Assembly (NCBI GenBank): GCA_022570795.1
Contig: JAKUDP010000025.1
Span: 1,255,001 to 1,319,000 of the forward strand
From: Sphaerulina vaccinii
Lineage: Eukaryota > Ascomycota > Dothideomycetes > Mycosphaerellales > Mycosphaerellaceae
Length of the DNA stretch: 64,000 nucleotides
Direction: 5' to 3'
Part shown: positions 1 through 11,900 of the stretch, piece after piece
How the letters are laid out: each line of letters starts with the position of its first letter
Position numbering within the stretch: position 1 is the first letter of the stretch
Notes under the pieces: generated by a model
What the model was told of the DNA's origin: nothing
The model's input: only the letters and a program-made list of their open reading frames with translations
Database searches by the model: none
Position numbers and translations under genes: made by a program

Positions 1-1048
1 AACAACATCATTCAGCCAGGAATGCTTCTCCTCCATCTCGAACCAATCATAGACTTGTTCAATAGTCGTCTCCCCCTTGTCGACCTTGTCGAATGCATTT
101 CGTACCTCAGCCTCCAAGTCCTCGAACCTCGGAATTCCAAAGTGTCCTTCCAGCAGGTCCAGCGAAATATCGGGATTGAAAGAACCTTTCTTGCCAAATG
201 TTGCACGGTAGGTAACACTATTCAGAGGGTGACGCTGTAACAGATGTTGGTAATGTGTGGGCTTCACAGTACCATTGCGGTTATAGACACTGTACAGTGG
301 CGCTTCCATAGTTCGTGCTGGTCTCACGGTACGAGGAGGTGGGGGTCTGCCATCACTCCTGTCACTGTAGTCTTCGAACACCCAATCACAGAATGCACGC
401 ATATGATCGGTGAAAAGTATGTGCTCTGGTGTACGAGCACTGTCGAGCGAGGGGATGTAGGCGCAAGAGAGCGAGGGTATGTAAGGCAACAAGTCCAGTA
501 GGGCGAAGCCCACGTGTGTCCATTCAGCTATCGTTGAGTGTTAGTCCGGATCGAATTGAAATCTTTGTAGCAAGGAACTCACCCCAACTCAAATAAACAT
601 TGTGCTCGTTAACAGAGACTTTTAAACATGAGACGCTTGCCATAGCAGCGCGAATTTGGCTGTTCTCCATAAGACCTTTCCAGGGTCTGTAGTCGGGTCC
701 TGTCAATTCGAGTCCCAACATTTGCTCCACGCTGAAGCTGGTTCCTGTTACGCCTGTTGTTCTCGTTCTTCCGAAATGAAGGCTAAGCGTTCGAGTTGGT
801 ACTACGCGCTTCAGCTCTTCGGTATATTCGGTGGAGAATTGCTTGTTGACTAGGAGTAGAGATGTCGATGCGCAGTGGTCGAGTTCTGCCCTTATCAAAG
901 ACACCATATCGAACATCTTCCTGTTAAGTCTCGCGGTCACTCCGAGGTAGCTGTACACTTCATTTCGAAGCTCTGGTGGCATTTCGAAAAAGCGTGACAA
1001 TTTTTCGCCAGAAGAGTTGCCATTTCTTTCTAGTGCAGGCGCCGGCAT
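1..1048 (-). CDS. F-box-like protein, C-terminus cut by the window edge
   Basis: Two exons are visible: 583..1048 and 1..527, joined across a 55-bp intron (528..582; GTGAGT donor, CTAAC branch, TAG acceptor, phase 1). The ATG at 1048 has A at -3; the longer open frame upstream starts only with GTG. The protein opens with an F-box-like motif, FFEMPPELRNEVYSYL, near residues 20-35, followed by the 'LLLVNKQFSTEY' block also seen in the gene at 44761-45492. The second exon reads PLNSVTY, close to PLNRMLL in the gene at 13089-15257, so these are paralogs. Such proteins are often substrate adaptors of SCF ligases or of unknown role; the substrate cannot be inferred. The reading frame stays open to base 1, so the C-terminus lies outside. 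Confidence 0.7.
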
Positions 1049-1733
1049 CGTGATCGAGGTCCTGTGTGCTGGTATGCTGCCGGGATTATTGTTCGTATAC
1101 GGCTTATGAAGGTGTGGCAAAGCTTGTGTCGGTCCTGGATTATCTTGATGTTGAGAGGTAAAGCTGGAAGTATTGTTCGAGTAGCCAAGGCCAAGATATT
1201 TTCCAGGAAGGTGAATTAGTTCGGTAAAGCTAGGTGTCCACACGCCTACCTTAGGCTGCGTTATGCCACATGCAGTAGAAGCATAATCTTCAGTCTGCTA
1301 TCTCACAAGAGTCAGAGGGAATTGTCCTCTTCTCAGCCCGGTGAGCGTATCTCGTCCGATCGTTCGTGGAATTGCGTGTTGTAAGTACGGCAGGTAGCAA
1401 GTGGAAGGTTCGGTGCTTGCCAATGCCAGCTCGCCTGTTCCTACCTCCACCCTACGAGTAGTGTCTACCTCAACAAGATGGTCTGGAAGGAGCGCCTGAG
1501 ACGGAGGCAGAGAAGCGTCTCTACACTCGGTGCATTAGCTCACAAGGCACAATATGAGAAGGATAGGGAAGTATGTGCATCAGCCATCATCGACAAATGA
1601 ATAGAAGGGGGTATCGTTCCAAGCCAAGAACCCCAGTGCTATGCATCGCTCATCTGTAGTAAAGCTTCGCCGCTCAGTCGCTCAAACGCTGCAAATAGAT
1701 ACCGAAACGACGACTCTCAGCCCCTAGCTTCTT
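1049..1733. other. Intergenic region and upstream leader
   Basis: This stretch holds the promoter side of the F-box-like gene on the left and the 3' side of the minus-strand gene that ends at 1734. I see no supported coding region, RNA gene or repeat in it. Confidence 0.4.
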
Positions 1734-2996
1734 TCATGGCCCTCCTTTCGGCGCTTGTTTAATAAGCTTGAAGCTCCTGACATTCGCATTCACAGTCGTG
1801 AACTTAGCCGCTTTCGGATCATAGCAAGACTGCACATCAAACATCATTCTGCCGCGTGACCCTCTGACCTCAACCAACCCCTGCACCACGAATGTCCCTC
1901 GCGGTGGCTCCATCTTCTTTGGATTCCACTGCTTCATCAGAGTACTCTGAAAGACCGACATGGCGATCGGTACGTCCATAGAATTCTGATCTGCTGAAGG
2001 CATGGGCACATCTACCATCCATGGTCTCAATTTCTTCGCCTCGTCACTTGTCGATTTGGCTGGCTGAATGACACCGCTACCACCAACTGCGTCCGGCCCT
2101 GCGTTTGGTTCCAGCTGCCCTTGCCCGACCTGTTTCCTACTACTCTCATTCGGGTGGTGCTGCTTGTTATGCATTTCGATCGCGTGTCGCATTCTTTCTT
2201 CTGGGCTGAAGGGATCTTTGCCCTCCCAGCCTAGAGCCTGTTTTATCCTGCGATAGTTGATGCCCGCCAGAACGCTCGTAGTGGCATATAACGAGTCGAA
2301 AGCTGCCTTCGGCCATAGCGCTCTTATCATACGAAAGTGGTCTTCCGGGCTCATTCGTTGTTGGCTCCAGGCAATGTATGTGTCTGCGATTTCGATCCCG
2401 CTTCTTTCGTACTCCTGCGGCGGTCCGTCTGGAAAGGAAATATCAAGCCAGTACTTTCCGATCTTGGTGTCCTTGCCGAGCTGTCTCGCCACGCCTGGAT
2501 GTTTCAGACTCTCTCTATATACCAGCTGCACCAGCTCATTGTTTATCTTGCTATGTCGAGGCTTATCTTTGGCAATCTTCACAAACTCCTGCCATTCAGG
2601 ATCGGAGCCTCTATAGAATGTGCGTGGTAGTTTCGTCGACCATGTGAGCGGTATGAATGTTGAGTCTGGGTGTGCGTAGCCGTCATCCTCCATCTCCTCG
2701 CCATCCTCTTCCATTTCATCGTCCAATTCCTCCAGCGCCTCGACTTCGACACCGAGGAACTTAGTAATCAAGTTCATGTAGGTATAGGCAGCGATGCCGT
2801 ACATGGCGATGGTGAAGACTCGTTTGCCAGTAATGCCCGGGCCCTTGAAGCGAACGGCCTGGAAGCGCACTGCTTCGCCATTCTGTTTGTATGCGATCTG
2901 CGACTCGAAGCGACGTGGTTGCGGTAGTCGTGATCGTATCGTGGGGCGGATCAGTTGTTGCTGGCGGAGAGTGATGGCTCGCGGGAGGCGGTGCAT
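1734..2996 (-). CDS. Predicted mitochondrial inner-membrane-type protein, unknown function
   Basis: A single exon of 420 aa from the ATG at 2996; the longer open frame begins only with TTG. The N-terminus (MHRLPRAITLRQQQLIRP) is basic, hydroxylated and free of acidic residues, as in mitochondrial targeting peptides. One hydrophobic segment follows at about residues 58-75 (FTIAMYGIAAYTYMNLI), then a run rich in Glu and Asp, then a soluble domain of about 200 residues with a Pro/Gly/Ser-rich linker before a final beta-rich stretch. I do not recognise a named family; the arrangement suggests a single-pass mitochondrial membrane protein. It is divergent from the Vps3844-like gene, the two sharing a promoter of about 260 bp. 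Confidence 0.7.
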   Translation of the reverse strand: MHRLPRAITLRQQQLIRPTIRSRLPQPRRFESQIAYKQNGEAVRFQAVRFKGPGITGKRVFTIAMYGIAAYTYMNLITKFLGVEVEALEELDDEMEEDGEEMEDDGYAHPDSTFIPLTWSTKLPRTFYRGSDPEWQEFVKIAKDKPRHSKINNELVQLVYRESLKHPGVARQLGKDTKIGKYWLDISFPDGPPQEYERSGIEIADTYIAWSQQRMSPEDHFRMIRALWPKAAFDSLYATTSVLAGINYRRIKQALGWEGKDPFSPEERMRHAIEMHNKQHHPNESSRKQVGQGQLEPNAGPDAVGGSGVIQPAKSTSDEAKKLRPWMVDVPMPSADQNSMDVPIAMSVFQSTLMKQWNPKKMEPPRGTFVVQGLVEVRGSRGRMMFDVQSCYDPKAAKFTTVNANVRSFKLIKQAPKGGP

Positions 2997-3253
2997 CTTG
3001 CTGTCTATCGCTGTGACATATGGGAGGAGGAAGAAGAAGAGAAGAAGAAGAGACAATCCAAGAAATAGTCGAGTGCTTAGTGTAGATGTCTAGAGAGACA
3101 AAGGCGAGTGAGATGTAGTTGTAGTTGTAGTACAAGTGACTGACGCAGCAGGTTCGAGTGGCGTCGATCATGTTTCTTGGCGATCTGTGAACAGCTTCAG
3201 ACAGCAGTCTACCATTAGACCAGCTCCTCCATCATCACAGTAGAGGCATAACA

Positions 3254-4481
3254 ATGAAGCTCACGACACAATTGCTGCTGCCGGCGCTGGCATGCGCGAC
3301 GAGACTGGCAGAAGCAGCCAAAGCACACGTCTACACCTACGATCCCACAGCATCCCCCACACGAGGCCACAGCGGGAGTGATCTATCGCCAGTGACTGCG
3401 CGACTGGTACTGGCGCAACGAGCGGGTGTAGAAGACTATCACAAGACAGACTTGCTACGGCAAGAGGTCATTGAGGCCATCAACGACTTCGGCAAGCGAA
3501 CACCCTTGTTTGCGAGATCTGATGCTGGGAGAAATAACGCCTTCATATTGCTCGAGGGCGTGACGGAGAGCATACGTAGGATATGCACTATGGAGATGAG
3601 ACGGGAAAATAGCTAACAATGATACAGCCTTCTTCCAGGAGAGCTCCGCGCGACACTCATTCGGCATCTCCCCAGTGCCCGCCTCAGCAGCCACGAGAGG
3701 CCTGTTCGTCGACCTTGCGAAACAGGAAAACCCAGGCTGGGCTGCCTCAACCGATGAGGTGCTCGAAAACCTGCGATCCAACGAGAAATACCACCAGGGC
3801 AAAGGCAACATCTTCTACATTGCCAAATCTGTTGAGGATCTGCTAGAAGCATGGGAAAGATGGGAGAAAGAGGGCTCGTTCGCCATCACAGCCCTTGTCA
3901 CACCAGCAGATGTGGAGTCAAGCAGCAGGAATGAGGGCAAGTTCCAATGGGGTACATACGAGATGCCAAACCAGAAGACATTGCTTAAGAGGCAGCGACT
4001 CGCTACAGAGAAGCCTATGAGCATTGCGGATAGCATCAACCCGGTTCAATCACCAAAGGAGGAAGCCCCAGTTATGACCTTCCAGTCCAACAACACCACT
4101 CCTCTGCGAGGCATCCTCCCAGCATGCTTCACCTCACAATCCGCATGCGAGAGCGCGACGAGGAATTGCACAGGACATGGTCAATGCAATCTCAAGTACC
4201 ACGATGCAGACTCTCTTGGTCCAGGTGGTCAGACAGGTCTTGACTGCTGGTCATGTCTGTGCACGAAGCCAAAGCAAGCTGCTGGGAAGAAGACGACCAC
4301 ATGGGGTGGCCCAGCGTGCCAGAAGAAGGATGTCAGTGTGGAGTTCTGGTTGATCGCACTCTTCACTGTGGGCATGGTCGGACTGACCAGCTTTGCTATT
4401 GGTACGATCTGGGAGATGGGAAGCCAGGAGCTACCGAGCGTTATTGGTGCTGGTGTGTCTGGACCGACTGCGAGGAAGTAG
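3254..4481 (+). CDS. Vps3844-like (DUF3844) vacuolar sorting / ER membrane protein
   Basis: Two exons, 3254..3575 and 3628..4481, with a 52-bp intron (GTAGGA donor, GCTAAC branch, ACAG acceptor, phase 1); 391 aa. A signal peptide covers about the first 22 residues (MKLTTQLLLPALACATRLAEA). A long luminal region follows. The C-terminal third has an EGF-like cysteine cluster (CFTSQSACESATRNCTGHGQ..., then DCWSCLC), one transmembrane helix (FWLIALFTVGMVGLTSFAIG) and a short cytosolic tail. This Cys cluster plus terminal helix is the hallmark of the fungal DUF3844/Vps3844 family, linked by name to vacuolar sorting. The assignment is by motif layout only. Confidence 0.8.
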
Positions 4482-4847
4482 ATTCCACGGGCCTGGGTGT
4501 AAGTATGATTAGAGAGAACTTGGAAGAGACATGTATCAGAACAAGGCATTGAATGGCGTTTCAAGAGGTTAGTGCTGGCGAGGACTTGGTATGTACTTCA
4601 TATGTACAACTTTTGTTATAAACAGCTGAAACCAGGAGAACGACAACGAATTCTTGCTTTCTTGACCGAGCGACTAGAAGCCGCGTTAGAGCTGGTTTGC
4701 TGACGTAGTACAGTGAGAGCATGCTTCGGAGTCAAGGCAAATGCAACAAGTAGAGATTCACATCAAGACAGCTGCGAATGGTAAACTCAGCGTTTCTAAC
4801 TCTAGATTATTCTACTCCGCAACAACATCAACCCTCCACCTCGAAGT
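4482..4847. other. Convergent intergenic region
   Basis: The space between the 3' ends of the Vps3844-like gene and the ChaC-like gene. I see no coding region or repeat. Confidence 0.35.
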
Positions 4848-5661
4848 CTATACCCCTACCCCCTTCTCCCTCCCCTCAACCTCCCTACACCTCCTCGCCA
4901 AATCACTAACATGTTCATCTCCAGCCCCCTCCATCGCGCCCAACGCCTCCTCAAGTTGATACAAATAATCCTTATTCTCTCCACTAGGCCCTCTCGATCG
5001 CACTATATGTTCTGCCAATTTCTGAGGATCCTGAGGACCTAGGAATTGTGGATTATCTGGTAGACCGATATATACCAAACATTTTATCAAGCCGGAAGAG
5101 ATGTGGACGTCTTGGTAGGTAGCACTCATATCCTCTGGTTTCGGTTGTTGGAAGGGCGTGTATTGGATACTGTAGCCGTTAATTTCACGGATGTTCATAT
5201 ATTCCGTCACTTCTGGGACTTTTTCTGCGGGGATTCTGTAGGCTGCGCCCCAGACTCGTGGGGGAGCGGAGGGGTGTTCGTCTGTTAGTGTTTCCCATAG
5301 TTGGCGCTCTATCAAAGTCACGACGCGGCCTGGTGCTGAGGGAGTGCCGCGGTGGTCTTCACTGTCTCAAAGCGTGAGATTTGCTGTATTTGAAGAAGTA
5401 AGAGTGTCCTTACCTGGCCTGTTGGGAGTCGCTCAGCTATACAATCCTCCACTTTATGTTTGCTACGTATTCATACCTGCCAGAAACGGCGCACATAGCC
5501 TTCTATGTAGCCGGGAAGACGAAGGTCTTGAGAAACATCATGAGCCTCAACGTTGAGAGCATGTCAAGTGGAGGTAGCCTACCGTAGTGTGGTGGTGGTT
5601 TCCATATCAGACTGCCGTAGCCAAACAACCACAAGTCTTGCGGTTCTGCTTGTTCTGTCAT
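4848..5661 (-). CDS. ChaC-type glutathione-specific gamma-glutamylcyclotransferase
   Basis: Four exons: 5583..5661, 5477..5526, 5414..5436 and 4848..5361; 221 aa. The enzyme cleaves glutathione to 5-oxoproline and Cys-Gly in the cytosol. The substrate-binding signature FGYGSLIWKP is in exon 1, PGYIEGYVRRFWQ in exon 2, and HRGTPSAPGRVVTLI opens exon 4; the acidic general base expected in this fold is likely within VPEVTEYMNIREINGY. Length fits the ChaC/Gcg1 family. Introns are 56, 40 and 52 bp, all GT-AG. The third exon is a 23-bp microexon; leaving it out gives an immediate stop and reading through gives another, so it is required. The gene is divergent from BRR2. Confidence 0.88.
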
Positions 5662-5900
5662 CTTCGAATCGTGTCTTAAGATGTCTGTGGCGAAGAGATG
5701 CGTGAGAAGTCAATGGTGGTGGTCTATCTGTTCTTTTACATGACTCGGATATATAAGGTTTATGACTAGCGTGAAGATGAACGCCTCTTCTTTCTCGCTT
5801 CTTGAAAAGTTGAACCTCTTGTCGCGTGCAAGCTCACTCGAGCTCAACAACCACCACCACTCCAATACTCGCGCAGCGCTCGTGCGCCTATACCATCATC
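5662..5900. promoter_or_regulatory. Divergent promoter between the ChaC-like gene and BRR2
   Basis: About 240 bp separate the two start codons, so both core promoters and leaders must lie here. A CT-rich stretch (cctcttctttctcgcttctt) sits about 85 bp before the BRR2 start, a common context for fungal transcription starts. No specific factor site is claimed. Confidence 0.4.
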
Positions 5901-8900
5901 ATGTCTAAACCAGGAAAGGGCGGTGATGGCGCGGACCAAGGCAACTTGGGGCAGTACAAGTATGCCGCAATGTCCAACTTGGTCTTGCAGGCCGACAGAA
6001 GATTCGTGTCGCGGCGAGGAGACGATGCGACAGGCGATCCAGAGTCTCTCGCAGGCAAGATCAAGCTGGGCGAGATGGGCTCGAGGACAGCAAGAGAAAG
6101 AGCCCCAGTCTCTGCTGCAACAAACGAGGGCGCAAAGAAGAGGAAGCGGACAGAACCTGTACAGAGCTCACGGCAGGCTGGAATATTGAGCGCACATGAT
6201 ATGAACATCGAAGGTCTGCGATATCGACCTCGGACGGCTGCGACGAAAGAGGTATACGACCTCATCTCCTCGAATGTTGCGCAAAAGATGGGTGGCGATT
6301 ATGGCTTGGCCATTACTGCATCTGCCACCGACACGATTCTCGAATACCTCAAGGACGACGGGATGAAGGACTTCGACAGAAAAAAGGAGATTGACGACAT
6401 CCTTGGCATAACACTGTCGAGCAAAGAGTTCAATCAACTGGTGAATCTGGGCAAGAAGATTACGGATTATGATGCACAAGACGACGACCAGGAGATGGGT
6501 GGCGCCAATGATGATGAGGCCGATATGGATGAGCAACAAGGTGTTGCGGTCGACTTCGGGGACGAATCAGAGGACGAAGACGCCAATCAGACACACGAGG
6601 TCCGAGACGAGAACGACGATTCAGAAGATGACCTAGCGATGGGAGACGGAGACGAAGACGCTGCAGAAGATGGTGCTGGTCCGCCGCCTGATGTCGATGG
6701 TGGAGACGAGGAAGATGATGATGGCATGGTTATCGAAAGCCGACCTAGGCGAACTGGCAAAGAGGAGAAGGACCCGAATTTCGTCGCTGCGCACGAGATT
6801 GATGCATACTGGTTACAGCGACACATTGGAGATATATACGACGATGCACACATCCAAGCCGAAAAGACACGAGAAGCGGAAGCCATCATGTCTGGCACAG
6901 ATGAGTCGGGCGAGGAAAAGCCATTAGGACAAGTTGAGAACGATCTCATGGAATTGTTCGACTACGATCACCACGAGCTCGTGGGTAAGCTTGTGAAGAA
7001 CAGAGACAAGGTCGTATGGGTCACAAGGTGGCGAAAGGTTGCCGAGGACGAAGAGTCGCGAGTTATTGTCGAGAAGGAGATGGTCAATGCTGGCCATGCT
7101 CGCATTCTCAAGGAGCTCCGAGGACGTGACGAGACGACAGGAAAGCCGAAGATACAAGTCAAGCTGGATCCGATGCAGCTCGATGCGAAGCTGGACGTCA
7201 AAGATGACGAAGACATCAAGAGGGAAGGCTTGGTTGGTGGAATGCAACCTCGGAAGACGCTGAACCTCGAAGACTTGAAGTTCGACCAGGGTAACCACCT
7301 GATGACCAACCAAAACGTACGACTACCACAAGGCTCGACGAAGCGTACCTTTAAAGGGTACGAAGAGATCCATGTTCCAGCGCCAAAGCGAAAGCAAGTC
7401 CCAGGCGAGCGACCTCTAATAAAGCTGGAAGAGCTTCCTGCGTGGGCGAGACCTGGTTTCGGCTCCAACCCTTCGCTGAATCGCATTCAGACCGAGTGTC
7501 ACGATTCTGCATTCTTGGATGATGGCAACATGCTCATTTGCGCACCGACTGGATCTGGAAAGACCAATGTGGCTATGTTAACCATGCTTCGCGAGATTGG
7601 CAAGCACCGAGATCCCTCCACTGGCCGCATCAACCTTGAAGAGTTCAAGATCATCTACATCGCTCCTCTGAAGGCTTTGGTGCAAGAACAAGTCGGCAAC
7701 TTCGGCAAGCGACTAGAGTCTTATGGCATCAAAGTCGCTGAGCTGACAGGTGATCGTCAACTCACAAAGCAGCAAATCGCCGAGACCAATGTCATTGTCA
7801 CTACGCCTGAGAAGTATGATGTCGTTACTCGCAAGGCCACAGACACAAGCTACACAAACCTTGTGCGCTTGATCTGTATCGATGAGATTCACTTGCTGCA
7901 CGACGATCGTGGTCCTGTTCTGGAAAGTATTGTTGCTCGTACGATCCGTCGAACGGAACAGACTGGCGACCCTGTTCGTATCGTCGGTCTCTCTGCCACT
8001 CTTCCCAACTACCGAGATGTCGCCCAATTCCTCAGAGTTGATGTGCAGAAAGATCTGTTCCACTTTGATGGTACATTCAGACCTTGTCCTTTGAAGCAGG
8101 AGTTCATTGGTGTGACTGAGAAGAAAGCTATCAAGCAGCTCAAGACCATGAACGACGTTTGCTACACCAAAGTGCTCGAGCAAGTCGGCCAGAACAAGAA
8201 TCAAATGCTCATCTTTGTCCATTCGCGAAAGGAGACCGCAAAGACTGCCAAGTACATTCGTGACAAGGCGCTTGAGCTTGACACCATTGGGCAGATTCTG
8301 CGCTCGGACGCTGCATCGCGAGAAATCTTGCGATCAGAAGCCGAGTCGTGCCAAAACGCAGAGCTCAAGGATGTTCTGCCGTATGGCTTTGGTATCCATC
8401 ATGCTGGTATGAGCCGAGCAGACAGAACTTCGGTGGAAGATCTGTTCGCCGATGGCGCCATTCAAGTACTTGTGTGTACTGCTACACTGGCCTGGGGAGT
8501 CAACTTGCCGGCCCACACCGTCATCATCAAGGGCACTCAGATCTACTCTCCTGAGAAGGGTTCATGGGTGGAGCTGAGCCCTCAAGATGTGCTGCAAATG
8601 CTGGGTCGTGCTGGTCGTCCACAATACGATACATATGGTGAGGGCATAATCATCACGACACAAGCTGAAATACAGTATTATCTGTCGCTTCTCAATCAGC
8701 AATTGCCGATAGAGTCGCAGTTTGTCTCAAAATTGGCAGACAACCTCAATGCTGAGATAGTACTCGGCAACGTGCGCACACGAGACGAAGGTGTAGAGTG
8801 GCTCAGCTATACCTACCTCTTCGTCCGTATGCTGCGCTCGCCTGCGCTGTATCAAGTCGGCGCCGACTACGATGACGATGAAATTCTTGAGCAGAAGCGC

Positions 8901-11900
8901 GTCGATCTAATACACTCGGCAGCCGTCGTGCTCGAAAAAGCGAGTCTGATCGCTTATGACAAGAAGAGTGGCCGCCTGCAGAGCAAAGACCTTGGACGTG
9001 TCGCAAGTCACTACTACATCACACACAACAGTATGATGACATACAACTTGCACATCCAGCCTTCTGTCAGCCCGATCGAGCTGTTCAGAGTGTTTGCGCT
9101 TAGTGACGAGTTCAAGTATATTCCTGTGCGACAGGATGAGAAGCTTGAGCTTGCGAAACTACTCGGCAGAGTGCCCATACCAGTAAAGGAGACCATTGAC
9201 GAGCCACAATGCAAGATCAACGTGCTCCTCCAGGCATACGTGAGTCGACTGAAGCTCGAAGGCCTCGCACTTATGGCAGATCTCGTCTATGTCACCCAGT
9301 CCGCTGGCCGTATCCTTCGTGCTATGTTCGAGATTGCACTGAAGAAGGGCTGGTCACAAGTCGCAAAGGATGCACTCGACTTGTGTAAGATGGCGGAGAA
9401 GCGCATGTGGCCTACCATGACTCCTCTACGACAGTTCCCAGACTGCTCACCAGACATTGTCAAGAAAGCTGAGCGTATGGACGTGCCTTGGCAGAGCTAC
9501 TTCGACCTCGATCCACCTCGCATGGGAGAGCTCCTCGGCATGCCTAGGGAGGGCCGACGAGTCTGCAACCTGGTTGGCAAGTTCCCGAGACTCGACATTC
9601 AAGCGCAATGTCAGCCCATCACGCGCAGTATGCTCCGAGTTGAGTTGACGATCACACCCAAGTTCGAGTGGGATGACAGCATTCATGGCCGCGCTGAGAA
9701 TTTCTGGATCATGGTTGAGGACTGCGATGGCGAAGACATCTTGTTCCATGATCAGTTCTTGCTCCGCAAAGAGTACGCGGAGGCTGAGATGAACGAGCAT
9801 CTGGTCGAGTTCACTGTGCCGATCACAGAGCCAATGCCGCCCAACTACTTCATCTCGGTCATTAGCGACCGATGGATGCATGCCGAGAGCAAGCTTACGC
9901 TGTCCTTCCAAAAGCTGGCTCTCCCGGAGAAATTTCCAGCTCACACTCAGCTTCTGGACATGCAGCCACTCACTGCGGAACAGCTCAAGAGAGACGAGTT
10001 CATCAACCTGTTCTCTGACCTAACGCAATTCAACAAAATCCAGACACAGACTTTTGACGCGCTCTTCCGATCGGACGAGAATGTGTTCATTGGCGCACCA
10101 ACGGGCAGTGGCAAGACCATCTGCGCTGAGTTTGCACTTCTACGGCACTTCACAAAGGCTGAAGGTGGCAAAGCAGTCTATATTGCACCTTTCCAACAAC
10201 AAGTTGACGCCAGATGCGAGGCATGGAAGAAGACTCTGGGACCTCTGTCTGGTGGCAAGACCATCGTTAAGCTCACAGGGGAGACCACGGGTGATCTGAA
10301 GCTACTAGCTGAAGGTGATCTGATTCTGGCAACCCCAGTTCAGTGGGACATGATGTCGCGCCAGTGGCAGCGAAGAAAGAACGTTCAGAACGTTGAGCTC
10401 GTCATCGCAGACGACCTGCACATGCTCGGCGGTCATGGCGGGTACACCTACGAAGCTGTCATCTCAAGAACGCAAGCGATCAAGGTCCAGCTTGAGGAGG
10501 CGAACCCTGATCACCAGCTACGCACAATCGGTCTGAGTGTCTCGCTCTCGAACGCGAAGGACATTGGCGAATGGATCGGTTGCAGCAAGCGTACAATCTT
10601 CAACTTCAGCCCGAACAACCGACCTCTGCCGCTGAACCTGCATTTGCAGACTTTCAACAATTCTCATTTCCCGTCGCTCATGCTGGCAATGATCAAGCCT
10701 ACCTACCAAGCTATCCTACAGTATGCACCAGACAAGCCAGCTATGGTCTTCGTGCCAAGCAGGAAGCAGGTCCGAAACACAGCGTCAGACCTGCTAGCCG
10801 CATGTGTAGCAGCCGACAGCGAGGATCGGTTCCTGCGAGCTGATGCAGAGCAGCTAACGCCAATTCTTGCAAAGGTGAAGGAGAAGACTCTGGCTGAGTC
10901 GCTGTCGCACGGTATCGCATACTACCACGAGGCACTGAGCGAATCAGACAAGAGGATCACTACGTCTCTGTTCCAGCAGGGCGCAGTACAACTGATGATC
11001 GTCTCAAGAGACTGCTGCTGGGAGATTCAGCCTGCCGCGCACTTGGTTGTCGTGATGGGAACGCAATTTTTCGAAGGCCGTGAGCATCGATACATTGACT
11101 ACTCCATTGCAGAAGTTCTACAGATGTTCGGCAAAGCTGGACGACCAGGCGAAGACAAGGATGCCCGCGGTGTGCTCATGTGTCCAGACACGAAGCGCGC
11201 ATACTACAAGAAGTTCTTGGGCGAGGCTCTACCTATTGAGAGTCAATTGCTTTCATATCTGCACGACGCCTTCGTAACAGAGATCAGCACAAAGACGATT
11301 GAGAGCACACAAGATGCTGTGGACTGGACTACCTACACTTATCTCTACCGAAGACTGCTCGCGAATCCAAGCTTCTATGGTCTGACAGACACTACCCACG
11401 ACGGACTGAGCGCATACCTCTCTGAACAGGTTGAGCAGACGCTCAAGGACTTATCCGATGCCAAGATCATCGAGATTGACGAGGGCGAAGACACTATTAC
11501 GCCACTCAATGCAGCCATGATCGCAGCATACTACAACATCTCGTTCATCACGATGCAGACGTTGCTGCTGTCATTGAAGCGTGGCACGAAACTGAAGGGT
11601 ATACTGGAAATCGTCACTGCCGCTACAGAATTCGAAGACATCCAAATCCGCCGACACGAGGAGCACACACTAGAACGCATCTACGATCGCGTTCCTGTCA
11701 AGCTTTCCGAAGCCAACTTCGAATCACCACACTTCAAGTCGTTCATTCTTCTGCAAGCACACTTCTCTCGCATGCAACTGCCACCAGATCTGGCAAAGGA
11801 TCAAGAAACCATTCTTCGCAAGGTACTGAGCATCCTTAGCGCCTGTGTTGATGTGCTCTCATCAGAAGGACATCTCAATGCCATGAATGCGATGGAGATC

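Noticed and set aside
5826..5900. A 25-codon N-terminal extension of Brr2
   Set aside because: It begins with GTG; the first ATG is at 5901 and gives the expected N-terminus.
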